64,000 bases of DNA from Austropuccinia psidii (lineage: Eukaryota > Basidiomycota > Pucciniomycetes > Pucciniales > Sphaerophragmiaceae): NCBI GenBank assembly GCA_023105745.1, contig JALGQZ010000004.1:62985112-63049111 (forward strand), written 5' to 3'. Every line of letters starts with the position of its first letter. Position 1 is the first letter of the stretch. Made by a program: the position numbers and the translations under genes. Below are positions 62,383-64,000 of this stretch, one piece after another. The notes under the pieces are model-generated. The model made no database searches. It worked only from the letters and a program-made list of their open reading frames with translations, and was not told the DNA's origin.

Positions 62383-62864
62383 ATGACTGGTGCCTTTGAG
62401 TATGCTAAACAAAAGTGGGATAAAAGTCATAAGACCGCAGAATTCAAAGTAGGGGACTTGATATTAGTTTCAACCTTGAACCTTGCTCATATTAAAGGTC
62501 CAAAGAAATTGGAAGATTCCTTTGAAGGACCATTTATTATTAAAGACCTTCATGGGAAAATTCAGTACAAGTAGAGCTGACAGGAGAACTAGAAAATAAA
62601 CATTCAGCTTCCCCTGTTAGTCTTGTAAAGAATTATACTTCAAGTGATAAGGAATTATTTCCATTGATAAATAAAACACTCTTAGAAGTACCACAGCTTG
62701 ATCAAAGTGAAGAGAAGAAGGTTCTGAAAGTCTTGAAAGGGAGAATAATTAGGGGAATAAATGAAAGAGAATACTTAGTCAGATACAGAAACCCACAACA
62801 TGAAGATTAGTGGCTTTCAGAAAGTAAGATACCTGATTCACAAAAAGTTTCTCAGAAGATTTAG
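62383..62864 (+). pseudogene. Integrase C-terminus and chromodomain
   Basis: 62383-62574 encodes the GPY/F-like tail (FKVGDLILVSTLNLAHIKGP, KLEDSFEGPFIIKDLHGK). 62718-62864 encodes KVLKVLKGRIIRGINEREYL then VRYRNPQHED, an in-frame TAG, WLSESKIPDSQ. The pattern I-x-x-x-R … Y-L-V-R-Y … W is a chromodomain. In chromoviruses this module directs integration to marked chromatin, often H3K9-methylated. Confidence 0.75.
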
Positions 62865-63033
62865 ACATGAGAGAAGACCAATTCATCAATGAAAAATATT
62901 TATTGTGCTTTACATACTTGAAAGTATTAGTAGAGAGGTTAAACAGTGGATTATACCCCCCATTCAATTGGGGTTATACTATTCAATGAAAAATTGTAGT
63001 AAAATTGTTTTTGGGTGGTAGAGAATGCAAGGA

Positions 63034-64000
63034 TGTGAGATATGTATTACATACCCCACAAATAGATTTTTATACAGCTGTTTTAGTATTAAGCAGACTT
63101 ATCAAGTGAATTAAAAATAAAAAATAACAAAAAAGATAATTATAGCTTTATTTCTGATAGACAAAGTTAGAATTATTATGCCATTTTTGGATCATACACA
63201 TAAAATGACCTAGGGTAGACCCATAGGGTGGTATACCCCAAAATGAATATTTCTTATTTTATTAGAAGATTTAAAAATCTCACTGTACAATTGAACCATT
63301 TAATTTTTTTGAAAATTGTTAAATTTAAGCTTAAATAAGCTTAAATTTGAAGCTGCATAACATTTATGTAAACTTACACAAAATTGAGTTAAAGCTGAGG
63401 TGTGGAGTATATTTACTGAATTGGCTAAGGATTTACCATACAGGATTTAAATCCTGTGTGGGCTAAATTCAAATTGATTTAAGGCCAAGGTATGGCTTTA
63501 AATAAATAAAAAGGGAAAAATCCACATAGAAAGGTGGGACAAAGGAAAAAAAGCCAAATAGAGACAGGGTACCCAAATTTTGGGATCTGCAAGGAATCAA
63601 TGAAGGTTTTCAACCTGTGTTGGAGGATTTTTAACCTTATTTAAGCTTTAAGATTTTATTTTGAACCAACCTTAAGGTTTCAACTGGTTTAATCACAAGT
63701 TGGACAGGAATTACAAACTTCCAAAGGGTCAATCCCCATATTCAGACTTGTAATCAAGGCTTTAAGAAATTTCAAAGCTTTAGTAAACTTAAAATTCGAA
63801 GCTATAAGTGTTGTAACAATATCAAAAGTTAAGTTTTGGTGTGTATTGCTATTTTACCTGCAAAAATAGAAACACCTCCTAAAATTCATTAAAATTCCAA
63901 TTATTAATGGATTTGCTTGAAAATTTTACAAAGTTTAAAATTAAATTTTGAATATATTTATCAGAAAGGATAAATAGGTAGTTAACCTTGAAGTTAACCT
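63034..64000 (+). repeat. 3' LTR of the chromovirus, cut by the window edge
   Basis: It begins TGTGAGATATGTATTACATA directly after a purine-rich tract. It matches 52379-53400 in order: GCAGACTTATCAAGTGAATT, GGATTTACCATACAGGA, AAAGGTGGGACAAAG and AATTCATTAAAATTCCAATT. Its end is outside the window. Confidence 0.8.

Larger units (their letters stand above)
52379..64000 (+). mobile_element. Ty3/Gypsy chromovirus, decayed, with nested LTR; runs off the right edge
   Basis: Structure: 5' LTR 52379-56405 (split by an inverted LTR at 53925-55836), internal region 56406-63033 and 3' LTR from 63034 to beyond the window. Domain order gag, protease, RT, RNase H, integrase, chromodomain defines a Ty3/Gypsy chromovirus. 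Every domain carries stops or frameshifts, and several catalytic residues are lost. A purine-rich tract (GAGAATGCAAGGA) precedes the 3' LTR. Confidence 0.88.

Noticed and set aside
1..64000. CRISPR arrays, rRNA genes, bacterial operons
   Set aside because: No spaced identical repeats, no rRNA sequence, and the split gene and retroelements show eukaryotic nuclear DNA.

Overview
The window looks like a piece of a large, transposon-filled nuclear genome of a rust fungus (Pucciniales). It holds one intact host gene, which has short GT-AG introns and encodes the large subunit of transcription factor TFIIE. Around it lie tens of kilobases of very AT-rich, CpG-poor, decayed transposable-element DNA. 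The Gag-Pol residues of the Ty3/Gypsy element on the right resemble chromoviral elements I associate with the myrtle-rust genome (Austropuccinia psidii). That species guess is memory-based and was not checked.

Layout. 1-1.95 kb: decayed Ty1/Copia element on the minus strand, running off the left edge, with a half-tRNA-iMet-type primer binding site. 3.0-4.66 kb: an island that keeps its CpGs, with a candidate broken or partial split gene on the minus strand and a TATA-containing plus-strand segment. 4.7-19.9 kb: AT-rich DNA with no gene seen, apart from a 1,003 bp DNA transposon at 8.0-9.0 kb and weak repeat and LINE-like traces at 11.5-15.5 kb. 19.94-26.08 kb: a 6.1 kb PIF/Harbinger-like element. 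It carries a decayed DDE transposase on the plus strand and, tail-to-tail, a split minus-strand gene that looks like a TET/JBP-type 2OG-Fe(II) oxygenase. 30.96-31.98 kb: a second copy of the 1 kb element, inverted. 32-43 kb: LTR fragments, a periodic T/A-run tract, a 56-bp tandem array, and an LTR split by an insertion. 43-47 kb: AT-rich DNA with nothing recognised. 47.3-49.4 kb: the TFIIE-alpha gene. 49.4-52.4 kb: nothing recognised except a primer-binding-site-like 13-mer. 52.4-64 kb: a large Ty3/Gypsy chromovirus whose 5' LTR is split by an inverted LTR of the same family and whose 3' LTR runs off the right edge.

How the parts relate. The solo-type LTRs at 36.8, 40.5 and 53.9 kb (and a weak fragment at 32.4 kb) belong to the same family as the Gypsy element's own LTRs but lie in the opposite orientation, so this locus has been hit repeatedly by one lineage. 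All transposon open frames carry stops, frameshifts and, in several cases, lost catalytic residues. The TFIIE gene and the 3-4.7 kb island stand out because they keep CpG dinucleotides. This pattern fits long-term cytosine methylation and C-to-T decay of the transposon DNA. The oxygenase-like cargo gene of the Harbinger element, which could in principle act on methylated DNA, is the most interesting item in the window.
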